Below, one piece after another: positions 17,180-25,317 of a DNA stretch of 43,788 nucleotides. The position numbers and the translations under genes are program-made. The number at the start of each line of letters is the position of its first letter. Within the stretch, counting starts at the first letter, position 1. The notes under the pieces are model-generated. The model saw nothing but the letters and a program-made list of their open reading frames with translations. It was not told the origin of the DNA and searched no databases. Source of the stretch: Streptomyces sp. GKU 895 (GTDB lineage Bacteria > Actinomycetota > Actinomycetes > Streptomycetales > Streptomycetaceae); assembly GCA_002027195.1 (NCBI GenBank), contig MWJO01000072.1, forward strand, positions 1 to 43,788, read 5' to 3'.

Positions 17180-18372
17180 CCGACCTCGACCCGTGGCGTC
17201 CGCTGCGTGAACAGGCGCGCGTATGGGCGGCGGAGCTGCGCCGGCACGCACTGCGGGCCGAGCGGGATCCCGACGCGGTGCGGCTGCTGGCCGGGCTGGA
17301 GTTGCCGCGGCGGCTGGCAACGCTGTGCATCCCCGCTGAGTTCAACCCGTCACCGCTGACCGTCGACGGACGCCGTTACGACCTGACGCGGGCCGCGGAC
17401 CAAGTGGTGCTGTTCGAGGAGGCTGCCTGGGGCGACCTCGGCCTCGTGCTTGCCGCCCCCGGATGCCTGCTGTCCGGCGCGATGGTGGCCCGCCTCGGCG
17501 ACCGGGCACAGCAGGAATGGTTCTACGGGCGGCTGACCGAGCACCGGCCGACCTGGACCTTCCTCGCGATGACCGAACCGGCGCACGGGTCGGACGGCGC
17601 AGGTGTGGAGACCGCGCTGACCAGCGTGGCCGGCGATGCGGCGGGGTACCGCCTGAGCGGCACGAAGACCTACATCGGCAACGCCGCGCGGGCGGCTGTG
17701 GGCGTCGTCGTGGCCCGCACCGGCGCGGGCCCCCTGGGTGTGCGGTCGGTGCTGGTCGACGCGGCGGCCCCGGGGTTCACGACCGGGCATCTGCCCACGG
17801 TCGGGCTCGCTGGAGTGCTGGGAACCATGACCTTCGACCGTGTGGAGATCCCGTGCGACCGGCTGCTCGGCTCGCACCTTCCGGCGACCCGCCGCGGCAT
17901 GTGGGGCTGGGTCACCGCCTTCAACGTGCTGCGCGCCGTCGTCGCCGCGATGGGCGTGGGACTGGCCCGTGCCGCGTACGACTACGTGCGGGAGCACCGG
18001 CCTTCGTTGCACGGCACCGAGCGCTACCGGCTGGAGGTGATCGCCGGACGCATCGAGTCGGTGCGGCGGCTGACCCACCGGGCCGCCGCGGCGGTGGACC
18101 GGGATCCGGGCGAGGGCATGCTCGCCTCTGCGGCCAAGGCCGGCGCCGCCCGGCTGGCAGAGGAGGTCACGACGGAGGCTCTCACGTTCTTCGGGCCGGG
18201 CGCCCGGCTGGAGCACCCTCTTCTCGACAAGTGGGCCAGGGATGCCCTCGGCGTGGAGTACATGGAGGGCACCAGCAATATCCAGCGGCTCAACGTCGCG
18301 GGTGCGCTGCTGCGCGGTGGTCTGGCCTCGGCGGGAGAACCGACCGCTGCAACGGGAGGCGGCGCCTCGTGA
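17176..18372 (+). CDS. Acyl-CoA dehydrogenase family flavoprotein
   Basis: This 398-residue protein from GTG 17176 has standard acyl-CoA dehydrogenase order. The N-terminal helical part is followed by FLAMTEPAHGSDGAGVETAL (FAD/substrate loop), YRLSGTKTYIGNAARA and the C-terminal LGVEYMEGTSNIQRLNVA with the catalytic Glu before Gly-Thr. A dehydrogenase homologue acts in triacsin assembly, and here it is expected to oxidise the N-N or adjacent C-N bond of a carrier-bound hydrazine, or to desaturate the chain; the choice is open. It is coupled to the C-domain-like protein upstream and the PPTase downstream by GTGA overlaps. Confidence 0.85.
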   Translation: MTDLDPWRPLREQARVWAAELRRHALRAERDPDAVRLLAGLELPRRLATLCIPAEFNPSPLTVDGRRYDLTRAADQVVLFEEAAWGDLGLVLAAPGCLLSGAMVARLGDRAQQEWFYGRLTEHRPTWTFLAMTEPAHGSDGAGVETALTSVAGDAAGYRLSGTKTYIGNAARAAVGVVVARTGAGPLGVRSVLVDAAAPGFTTGHLPTVGLAGVLGTMTFDRVEIPCDRLLGSHLPATRRGMWGWVTAFNVLRAVVAAMGVGLARAAYDYVREHRPSLHGTERYRLEVIAGRIESVRRLTHRAAAAVDRDPGEGMLASAAKAGAARLAEEVTTEALTFFGPGARLEHPLLDKWARDALGVEYMEGTSNIQRLNVAGALLRGGLASAGEPTAATGGGAS

Positions 18373-19135
18373 GCGCGACGGAACCGGATGTGGTGCACGT
18401 GTGGCGCATCAGCCTCGACGAGCAGCCCGCGGCCGCCGTCGACCGGCTCGGGCGCCTGCTGTCGCCGATGGAGACGCAGCGCCGCGCCGCCCTGGGCACG
18501 CCCGGGCCCGCAGCCGGTTCACCGTCGCCCACGGCGCCCTACGACTGATCCTGAGCCGTCGGCTCGAGGTGCCGCCGCACGCCCTCCGGCTGCGCCGGGG
18601 GCCCTGGGGCAAGCCCGAGGTGGCCGCTCCCGGCGGTGTCCCGGAAACGCGCTTCAGCCTGTCGCACTCCCGTGGCCACGCGCTGTTCGCGGTGACCGGA
18701 CGGCGGGCCGTGGGGATTGACGTCGAGCATCACGTGGGGCGCCCGGTGACGGCGTTGGCGCTACGCCACTTCCCGTCGGCGGAAGGCGCGGCGGTACGGG
18801 CTCTCGGGCATCGCGCGGGCCCTGTCTTCGCCCAGCTCTGGACCCGCAAGGAGGCATGTGTCAAGGCGGCAGGAGCCCGGCTGGCCGACGGGCTCGTGCT
18901 GCCGGCCGGGGGCGCCGGCCCCGGCCTTGTCGTCCACGATCCTGACGGACGGCTGCCGGGTCCCTGGCGGGTGCGCGACCTGGCGGCGCCACCGGGCTGC
19001 GGCGCCGCAGTAGCCCTGGCCGGTACCGCGCCGTACGACGTCGTCGAGCTCCGCTTCGCTTCCGCCGTGGACGACCCGGACCTTTCGGCCAGCACACAAC
19101 GACCCCATGCGGGGAGGCACATTCATGATGACTGA
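18369..19135 (+). pseudogene. 4'-phosphopantetheinyl transferase 1, frameshifted as given
   Basis: The gene begins at GTG 18369 (VHVWRISLDEQPAAAVDRLG, typical of Sfp-type N-termini). It shifts from phase 0 to phase 2 near 18500-18515, within a C/G-rich run, and continues as SRFTVAHGALRLILSRRL. The catalytic parts are intact: FSLSHSRGHALFAVTG, GIDVEH and LWTRKEACVKAAG. One missing base restores about 255 residues, so a sequencing error is likely. It would activate the carrier proteins of the cluster. It overlaps the dehydrogenase stop and the KASIII-like start. If the frameshift is real, the second PPTase at 32868 could substitute. Confidence 0.8.
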
Positions 19136-20168
19136 TGCCCGGATCACGATCGCAGCTGCTGAACTGTGGCTGCCGGACCGGCGCGAATCGGCGGCCGACG
19201 TGGGAAGTACTCCGGACAAGGCCGGTTACGACTCGGTCGCCGTCTCGGACGACATCGCCCCACCCGACATGGCCGTGCACGCCGCGACCGCCGCGCTCGG
19301 CCGCGCGGGCTGGGACGGGGACGAGCTGGATCTGCTCCTGCACGCCTGGGCCTATCACCAGGGCCACGACTACTGGTCGGCACCCCACTACGTGGCCGAC
19401 CGCCTCGGTGCCGACCGCGCGCTGCCGATCGGCATCCAGCAGATCTGCAACGGCGGTGGCGCCGCGTTGCAGACGGCGGCTGCGTACCTGTCGGCGGACC
19501 CCGGTATGAACCGCGCCTTGGTCACCACCGCCGACCGGTTCTGCGCCCCCGGCTTCGACCGCTGGCGCGGCGACCTCGGTGTCTCGTACGGCGACGGAGC
19601 CACGGCCCTGCTGCTGCGCCGCACCGACGCGGGCGACCAGCCGCAGGGGCTGCGGCTGCTGGCCATCGCCTCACAAGCGGCGTCGCGGCTGGAGAAGATG
19701 AACCGGGGCCAGGACCCCTTCACGCCCGCGGCCCGTTTCGACGGCGGACAGGTCGACGTCAGACGCACCAAGAAGTCGTACCTGCGTGAGCACGGAGTCA
19801 CCGCGTTCCGCGAGGCGGAGCGGGAGAGTCTGCGGTCCGTGGTGACGGCCGCGCTCGCCGAGGCGGCGACGGCCGGCGACGACTCGGCCCTGCGCTGGTG
19901 CGTGGTACCCCGGCTGCGCAAGGACGCGCTGGAGTCCTCGTACGTGCCGCTGCTGAGTGAGCTGACGACCGCCAAGATCCTGGACGTGGGACGCGCGACC
20001 GGACACCTCGGTGCGGGTGATCTGCCCGCGGGAATAGCGGAGTTGATGGCCGGCGACCTGCTGGAGAGCGGTGAACGGGCTCTGGTCCTCGGCACCGGCT
20101 CAGGGTTCACCTGGTCCTGTGCCGTGGTGGAGAAGCCCGTGGCAACGGCCGCACAGGAGCGCCGGTGA
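19125..20168 (+). CDS. KASIII-like (FabH-related) ketoacyl synthase or acyltransferase
   Basis: This 347-residue thiolase-fold protein starts at ATG 19125, with GGGGAGG upstream. The nucleophile is Cys108 in GIQQICNGGGAALQTAAAYL. The canonical FabH His of the HQAN motif is not recognisable; instead VVPRLRKDAL occupies that region and ATGHLGAGDLPAGIAEL replaces the Asn-containing loop. This variant occurs in KASIII-like proteins of secondary metabolism that act as starter condensing enzymes or as acyltransferases. Function could be starter condensation with malonyl-ACP or off-loading; sequence does not decide. It overlaps the formyltransferase-like gene by 4 nt. Confidence 0.8.
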   Translation: MMTDARITIAAAELWLPDRRESAADVGSTPDKAGYDSVAVSDDIAPPDMAVHAATAALGRAGWDGDELDLLLHAWAYHQGHDYWSAPHYVADRLGADRALPIGIQQICNGGGAALQTAAAYLSADPGMNRALVTTADRFCAPGFDRWRGDLGVSYGDGATALLLRRTDAGDQPQGLRLLAIASQAASRLEKMNRGQDPFTPAARFDGGQVDVRRTKKSYLREHGVTAFREAERESLRSVVTAALAEAATAGDDSALRWCVVPRLRKDALESSYVPLLSELTTAKILDVGRATGHLGAGDLPAGIAELMAGDLLESGERALVLGTGSGFTWSCAVVEKPVATAAQERR

Positions 20169-20863
20169 ACATCTACATCTCCGGACGTGGAGCCTTCGCC
20201 GTCCAGGTCGCCGAAGCGTTCGAGGAGGCCGGACACGTCCTGGTCGGAGTGGCCGCCCCGCGTCTGCGCAAGGGGCACACCGACGAGAGCCATCCGCTGG
20301 CCTGGGACCGGCTGCGCGCCTGGGCGCTCCCCAGGAACATCGCCTGGACCGACGCCGACACGCTGCGTGCCATGCATGTGCCGGACGGGGTCGACGTCCT
20401 CGTCGCCGCGCACTCCCACGCCTTCATCGGTCGGCGCACCCGGGCCCGGGCGTCGGTCGCCGCGATCGGGTACCACCCCAGCCTGCTGCCGCTGCACCGG
20501 GGCCGGGACGCGATCCGCTGGACGGTCCGCGACGGCGACAAGGTGACCGGAGGCACCGTCTACCACCTCACCGAACGCACCGACGGCGGCCCCATCGCGG
20601 CCCAGGAGCATGTGCTGGTACCGCCGGGCTCGACTCCGCAGAGCCTGTGGCGCGAGCAGCTCGCGCCGCTCGGTGTGCGACTGCTGCTGCGGGTGGTGAG
20701 TGACCTCGCCCGGGGCCGGCGCATCGAAGTACCCCAGGACGAGCAGCTCGCCACCTGGGAGCCCGCCATGGACGCGGCCCCGCTGTTCAAGCCCGAACTG
20801 ATCGCCCTTCCCGGGTCGGTTGCGGTGCAGAGCGACTCATGGGCTCTGCACGCCGAACCCTGA
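20165..20863 (+). CDS. Formyltransferase family protein with altered active site
   Basis: This 232-residue protein from GTG 20165 has the formyl-THF transferase fold, with the HPSLLP motif in IGYHPSLLPLHRGRDAIRW and the downstream GGTVYHLTERTDGGPIAAQ. In glycinamide ribonucleotide and methionyl-tRNA formyltransferases the catalytic triad is Asn-His-Asp. Here His104 and Asp140 are present, but Gly102 replaces Asn. A C-terminal region follows (residues 150-232). It may N-formylate an amine or hydrazine, use another one-carbon or acyl donor, or do a different reaction. It sits between the KASIII-like enzyme and a carrier protein, so a carrier-bound substrate is plausible. Confidence 0.8.
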   Translation: MNIYISGRGAFAVQVAEAFEEAGHVLVGVAAPRLRKGHTDESHPLAWDRLRAWALPRNIAWTDADTLRAMHVPDGVDVLVAAHSHAFIGRRTRARASVAAIGYHPSLLPLHRGRDAIRWTVRDGDKVTGGTVYHLTERTDGGPIAAQEHVLVPPGSTPQSLWREQLAPLGVRLLLRVVSDLARGRRIEVPQDEQLATWEPAMDAAPLFKPELIALPGSVAVQSDSWALHAEP

Positions 20864-20917
20864 GGACCTCGCCGAACCACCCGTCACGCCACCACTGAAC
20901 GTCCTGGAGGGAACACC

Positions 20918-21163
20918 ATGCCCGCATTGGTCGACGAGCGCATCGCCGCGGTACTGCGGCAGGTTGCCGAACTGCCCGACTCGTTCCGGATCGAAGGCTC
21001 GCAGGAGCTCAAGGCCGACCTCGGGATCGACTCGCTCAAGATGATCGACGTGATCATCCAGGTGGAGGGCGAGCTCGGCATCGAGATGGGCGACGACTTC
21101 TCGCGCGACCTGCTCACCGTCGCCGACCTGGAGCGTTACGCCAGCGAACTGGCCGCCGGATAA
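20918..21163 (+). CDS. Acyl carrier protein 2
   Basis: This 81-residue type II ACP has its phosphopantetheine site at Ser39 in the canonical LKADLGIDSLKMIDVIIQVE. ATG 20918 follows GGAGG at a good distance. The next genes are the half-KS and KS, so this is probably the carrier on which polyketide extension occurs, distinct from the carrier at 16188. It is separated from the formyltransferase-like gene by about 55 nt, the largest gap within the operon. Confidence 0.9.
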   Translation: MPALVDERIAAVLRQVAELPDSFRIEGSQELKADLGIDSLKMIDVIIQVEGELGIEMGDDFSRDLLTVADLERYASELAAG

Positions 21164-21201
21164 CCGGTCGTACCGCCGACCGCACGACCCTCGGAGAGGG
21201 C

Positions 21202-22011
21202 ATGTTCACATTCAGTCTGAAACACGCCACGTTGTGCGCACCGGAGCACGGCGGCCAGGCCGACCATCTCACCGGGCTGCCGCCCGACCTGCCGGAGGTG
21301 ATCGGAACCGCTGGTGACCAGTTCAGGGACTGGTTCACCCGGCTGTGCCTCTATCTCGTGCTCAAGAGCGGCCCCTCCGCCCACCCCGACGACACCGTCG
21401 TCATCGGCACGGAGTACGGCAACTCGGCCGCGTTGGCGCGGCTGCAGCGCGAGGCGGCGGAGCGTGGCCGGATGTTGTCGGCCCAGATCTTCCCCAACGC
21501 CACGTCCGGTTCGGCCTCGGCCTTCGCCAACATCGGCATCGGCGCCAAGGGCCGGAACATGACACTCAACGCCGGCCGGCTCACCCCGGTCCTGGCGCTG
21601 TGGCAGGCACTCACCGCCCTGGCGACAGGCCGTTCGGAACACAGTCATGTGCTCGTGGGGGACACCTACTCCGCAGAGGCACTGGACGACGTCCGCGCGG
21701 ACGGTTCCGCCGGGTTGTGCCGGCCCGGTGTGGCCCACGCGCTGCTCACCCGCGGCGCGGCATACACAGCCCGGTTCGATTTCGCGCCCGCCGACGGCGC
21801 CCACGACGGCACGGCCCGTACCAGCCGGGCCGGGGACGAGGACCGCAACGGCGCCTTCGCCTTCGCCGGCTTCCTGACGGCGGTACAGGCACTGGAAACC
21901 GGCGCGAGCACGCGGCTGGAGTTCCGCGACGGCGCACGGCGTGCCGCGCTGACCGTGACCCGCGCCACCGAATCGGCCGTCGCGAGGCCGCTCCCAGGGA
22001 GGTCGCAGTGA
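21202..22011 (+). CDS. Ketosynthase N-domain-like protein, chain-length-factor type, lacking Cys
   Basis: This 269-residue protein resembles only the N-terminal half of a ketoacyl synthase (ketoacyl-synt_2 type). TVVIGTEYGNSAALARLQRE and FPNATSGSASAFANIGIGAK match the core; the position of the active-site Cys reads LNAGRLTPVLALWQALTAL, with Gly in place of Cys. The His residues of the C-terminal half are absent because that half is missing. Similar short partners accompany KS enzymes in aryl-polyene-type and other discrete systems, where they are thought to act as chain-length-factor subunits. Its stop overlaps the KS start (GTGA), which supports a 1:1 complex. Confidence 0.8.
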   Translation: MFTFSLKHATLCAPEHGGQADHLTGLPPDLPEVIGTAGDQFRDWFTRLCLYLVLKSGPSAHPDDTVVIGTEYGNSAALARLQREAAERGRMLSAQIFPNATSGSASAFANIGIGAKGRNMTLNAGRLTPVLALWQALTALATGRSEHSHVLVGDTYSAEALDDVRADGSAGLCRPGVAHALLTRGAAYTARFDFAPADGAHDGTARTSRAGDEDRNGAFAFAGFLTAVQALETGASTRLEFRDGARRAALTVTRATESAVARPLPGRSQ

Positions 22012-23201
22012 GCACGACACCGGTCCGGCTGTTCGTCACCGGCCTGGGGGCCATCTCGCCCGCGGGGGCCGGCGTGGCCCCCCTGTGGGACGACTTGTGC
22101 ACCGGCACGTCCCGTTTCACCGAACTGGCCCCGCTGTACCCCGGGATGAAGCCGGGTCTGCTCGGCGCCCGGGTCCCGAAGGACGCCCGCGAGACAGCGC
22201 TCGCCCGTCTGGGTGTGCCCGCAGGCGCCCCGGCACGTACGGCCTCGGTGTTCGCGGAGTACGCCGCTGTGACGGCCGTCGACGACGCGGGCTTGCGCCC
22301 CGGGGACGAGGTGCTGCGCAACGCCGTGGTGTGCGTCGGCACCAGCGACGGCCAGGCGGATGCGCTGGAGGACGCGGTCGCCGGCCGCCGGGGCGTCGCC
22401 GAAGCAGGCGGCTTCTGCAGTTCCTCCATCGCGGACGGGGTGGCACGGGCCGTGGGCAGTACGGGTCCGGCGTTCGTCGTCCAGAACACCTGTGCCTCGG
22501 CGAACGTGGCGCTCTCGTGCGCTCTGGAGATGCTGCGGGCCGGGGTGGCGGACACCGCCGTGGTGGGCGGCTGCGATCCGTACTCGGAGAAGAACATCAT
22601 CGGCTTCAGCAGCCTCCAGGCGATCGGCCCCGCACCGTGCCGGCCGTTCGCACGCAACCGCCGCTATGTCACGCCCTCCGAGGGGGCGGGCATCCTGGTG
22701 CTGCAGACCGAAAGCGCCTTGCGGGACGGCCAGGAACCGTACGCCGAACTCCTCGCCTGCGCCGTGGCCAACGATGCCAGCCATCCCACCGCGCCCGACC
22801 GCGACGGTGTCGCCGCCTGTCACCGCCTCGCCCTGACCGAGGCGGGTCTGGACGCCGACGACATCGACGTCGTCTTCGCCCACGGCACCGGCAGCAGGGC
22901 CAACGACGCCATCGAGGGTGAGCTTTTCACCGAACGGTATCCGCGAGCGGCGGTCACCGCGATCAAGGGCACGATCGGGCACCTCATGGGGGCCGCGGGA
23001 GCCGCCGGCGCGGTGGCCGCCTGTCTCAGCCTGAGGAACCGGCTGGTGCCGCCCACGCCCGTGGACCCGGCTGAGGTCGAACCCGGGCTCAACCTGGTCA
23101 CCGGAGCACCGCTGGCGTTGCCGGGCCTGCGGCATGTGCAGAGCAACGCGTTCGGGTTCGGCGGCAACAACGCGATCGCCGTCTTCCGGAGACCCGCATG
23201 A
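22008..23201 (+). CDS. Type II beta-ketoacyl-ACP synthase (FabF-like)
   Basis: This 397-residue KS from GTG 22008 has a complete catalytic triad: Cys162 in VVQNTCASANVALSCALEML, His292 in FAHGTGSRANDAIEG and His325 in IKGTIGHLMGAAGAAG. The C-terminal FGFGGNNAIAVF signature is intact. It catalyses decarboxylative condensation of malonyl-ACP with an acyl primer. No ketoreductase or acyltransferase gene lies in the window, so malonyl loading, and any ketoreduction, would rely on primary-metabolism enzymes or genes elsewhere. It is coupled to its half-KS partner upstream and to an enoyl-CoA hydratase downstream. Confidence 0.9.
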   Translation: MSTTPVRLFVTGLGAISPAGAGVAPLWDDLCTGTSRFTELAPLYPGMKPGLLGARVPKDARETALARLGVPAGAPARTASVFAEYAAVTAVDDAGLRPGDEVLRNAVVCVGTSDGQADALEDAVAGRRGVAEAGGFCSSSIADGVARAVGSTGPAFVVQNTCASANVALSCALEMLRAGVADTAVVGGCDPYSEKNIIGFSSLQAIGPAPCRPFARNRRYVTPSEGAGILVLQTESALRDGQEPYAELLACAVANDASHPTAPDRDGVAACHRLALTEAGLDADDIDVVFAHGTGSRANDAIEGELFTERYPRAAVTAIKGTIGHLMGAAGAAGAVAACLSLRNRLVPPTPVDPAEVEPGLNLVTGAPLALPGLRHVQSNAFGFGGNNAIAVFRRPA

Positions 23202-23998
23202 GCGCTGCGGCGCAGGACACGGACGAACCGCTGCGGCTGACCCATGACGGCCCGCTGGCCGTACTCACCATGGACAGCCCTCCGATGAACCTTTTCGACA
23301 CGGCCATGCTGAACGCCTGGGCCGATGCCATGGAGCGGCTCGCAGCCGATCCACCGCGGGCGCTCCTGGTCCGCGCGGCGGGACGGGTGGTCAGTGCCGG
23401 CGTCGACGTGCGGGTCTTCGACCGCCTCGAACCGGACGGCGCCGAGGAGTTCTGGGCGCGGCAACTGCGGATCACCCAGCAGTTGGAGCACCTGCCCTGC
23501 CCCACGGTGTTCGCGGCTCACTCGCTGACGCTCACCGCTGCGTTCGAACTGGCTCTGGCCTGTGACCTCGTGGTCGCCACGGAGTCGGCCCGGTTCGGTC
23601 TCGTGGAGCGCCGGGTGGGTTTCACTCCGGCGATGGGTGGCACCCAGCGGCTGGCGCAGCGCGCCGGGCCGTCCCGGGCGCGTGAACTCGTCATGACAGG
23701 AGAGCTGTACCGTGGCGCGACGCTGGCGCAATGGGGGGTGGTGAACGTGTTGTTCGCGCAGTCCACGTTCCACGCCGATGCCCATGCGTACGCCCTGCGG
23801 CTCGCCGAAGGACCGACGCGGGCCCACGCGGCCACGAAGGCCGTGGTGCGCTCCTTCCTGGACGGCGGGGTGCCGGCCGCAGACGCGATGCTGCCGAGGC
23901 TCGCGGCGGACGTCGTGCGCACCGAGGACCACCGACGGGCCGTCACCGCGTTCCTGACGGACGGCCCGCACCACGCGACGCCCTGTGTGGGGCGCTGA
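23198..23998 (+). CDS. Enoyl-CoA hydratase/isomerase (crotonase) family protein
   Basis: This 266-residue crotonase-fold protein starts at ATG 23198, overlapping the KS stop. Both acidic residues that act in hydratases can be placed: Glu117 in TAAFELALACD and Glu137 in ARFGLVERRVGF. The oxyanion-hole GGG is replaced by TAA, and the first oxyanion segment reads VSAGVDVRVF. It may hydrate, dehydrate or isomerise a carrier-bound unsaturated chain. It is the last gene of the operon, directly before the terminator at 24036. Confidence 0.85.
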   Translation: MSAAAQDTDEPLRLTHDGPLAVLTMDSPPMNLFDTAMLNAWADAMERLAADPPRALLVRAAGRVVSAGVDVRVFDRLEPDGAEEFWARQLRITQQLEHLPCPTVFAAHSLTLTAAFELALACDLVVATESARFGLVERRVGFTPAMGGTQRLAQRAGPSRARELVMTGELYRGATLAQWGVVNVLFAQSTFHADAHAYALRLAEGPTRAHAATKAVVRSFLDGGVPAADAMLPRLAADVVRTEDHRRAVTAFLTDGPHHATPCVGR

Positions 23999-24035
23999 CC
24001 CCTCACCGACTCTTCCTGCTCACCCACCGGGCATC

Positions 24036-24073
24036 GCCCCCGGCCGCCTCTGCGGCCGGGGGCTTTCTGTTTG
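24036..24073 (+). terminator. Strong intrinsic terminator
   Basis: A 12-bp perfect GC stem (24036-24047 with 24052-24063) and a CTCT loop are followed by TTTCTGTTTG. It lies about 38 nt after the enoyl-CoA hydratase stop and closes the 16188-23998 operon. The BtrH-like operon therefore needs its own promoter in 24074-24333. Confidence 0.9.
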
Positions 24074-24333
24074 CCCGCACGCTCCCCTTTCGTGCAGGTC
24101 AGGTGGTGCGAGCAGCCCGCGTGTACCCGGGCAGGCGGAGGTGCGGACTGGTGGAGCGGAAGACTTAACGCTCAGGTAGCCATACCCGAATCGGCTGCTT
24201 GTCGGCCCCCCACCGGGCTCGTAGTGTCTGGTGACAGCGGTGAGGTGATCACCGAGCTGCGGCGCACATCCCCCCTTCTTCCGTGTGACGCCTCCGCCTG
24301 CCCTGACATCCGCACGACCGAGGTGGGAGAAGA
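24074..24333. promoter_or_regulatory. Intergenic region preceding the second + strand operon
   Basis: About 260 nt without a convincing gene lie between the terminator and the BtrH-like gene. A promoter for the 24334-35491 operon is expected here. A GGGAGAAG ribosome site precedes GTG 24334. No clear operator or promoter hexamers were identified. Confidence 0.45.
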
Positions 24334-25317
24334 GTGTCCGAGAACCCACAGCTCACCGATGCCAGCTGCTATCACTCCTCGTTCGCGGCCGTGCTGACGT
24401 CCATGGACCCCGGGGCGGATCCCGGTCGTGTGCTCGGCTGGAATGCCGCCACCTCGGCGCGCCTGGACGACAGGGGACTGGTGTCGTTCGCTGATCCGAT
24501 CGAGCCGCTCGGGCAGGCCGTCCGCAGGAGCGGGTACGCACTGATCTCTCATCCCGTCCGTACGGCCGACGACTGGCGGGAGGCCGAATCCGCCTTGGCC
24601 GAGAGCCGCACGATCGCCGTGGGGACCGACTACTACCATCTGCCCCACTACTGGCCCGGGCAGGGCCGCATCCACGCCCTGCACGTGGTTGCCCTGCACG
24701 ACCCGGACCACGACGCGCAGACGGTCGGGCTCATGGATCTGGGCGACGTGGTGCACTTCGCCGGCCGGATCCCCGCCGCCGATCTGCGCAGGGCCATGTA
24801 CGGCACCGACGTGGGCCAGTCCTGGTACGAACTGCGCCCGGTCGGGGCGGCAGCGCCGTACGAACCGACGGAGCTCACCTCGCAGTTGAGCGGCCCCGGT
24901 GACGACTGGCTCAGCGGGACCGAGCTGATGGGCGCCTTGCGGGAGCGGCTCGACGACTACCTGGACCAGGTCGGCTCCCGCGGACGCGCGAGCAGTACCC
25001 GGCAGTCGGACTGGGGCCTCGGACAGCGGCTGCCGCTCGGCCTGTGGTGGTACCACCACACCCTGCGCTGGTTCGCCCGCCACCTGCGGGCCCGCCACGC
25101 TGCCGGCACGTCGGCGGCCCCGTTGCCCGAACACGTGGAGCTGGCCGCGGACGACGTGCTGGCGATCCGGAACCTGATCATGAGGCTGGGTGCGATGGGC
25201 GGCAACGCTCCACGTGCCCGGGCCTTCCGCGCCCAGTTGGAGACACGCCTGACGGACGCCGCCGCGCACCTTCGGGCGGCCGCCGCGCCGTCCCACCGGT
25301 CGGGAGCCGCCCGGTGA
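24334..25317 (+). CDS. BtrH-like carrier-protein-dependent acyltransferase 1
   Basis: This 327-residue protein has an N-terminal half that fits the BtrH_N fold, a cysteine-peptidase-like acyltransferase. The candidate nucleophile is Cys12 in DASCYHSSFAAVL; the later segment YYHLPHYWPGQGRIHALHVV carries the His, and HDAQTVGLMDLGDVV the conserved Asp strand. BtrH of butirosin biosynthesis transfers an aminoacyl chain from an ACP to an amine. The C-terminal half is helical and Arg-rich. A second, divergent paralogue ends this operon (34502). It overlaps the next gene by GTGA. The assignment rests on the N-terminal pattern only. Confidence 0.65.
   Translation: MSENPQLTDASCYHSSFAAVLTSMDPGADPGRVLGWNAATSARLDDRGLVSFADPIEPLGQAVRRSGYALISHPVRTADDWREAESALAESRTIAVGTDYYHLPHYWPGQGRIHALHVVALHDPDHDAQTVGLMDLGDVVHFAGRIPAADLRRAMYGTDVGQSWYELRPVGAAAPYEPTELTSQLSGPGDDWLSGTELMGALRERLDDYLDQVGSRGRASSTRQSDWGLGQRLPLGLWWYHHTLRWFARHLRARHAAGTSAAPLPEHVELAADDVLAIRNLIMRLGAMGGNAPRARAFRAQLETRLTDAAAHLRAAAAPSHRSGAAR

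Noticed and set aside
8233..23998. Assignment to triacsin, s56-p1, negamycin or azaserine
   Set aside because: There are no nitrite/N-nitrosation genes (triacsin), no lysine 2,3-aminomutase or methyltransferase (negamycin), and no NRPS modules as expected for azaserine and s56-p1. Only the hydrazine core is shared.
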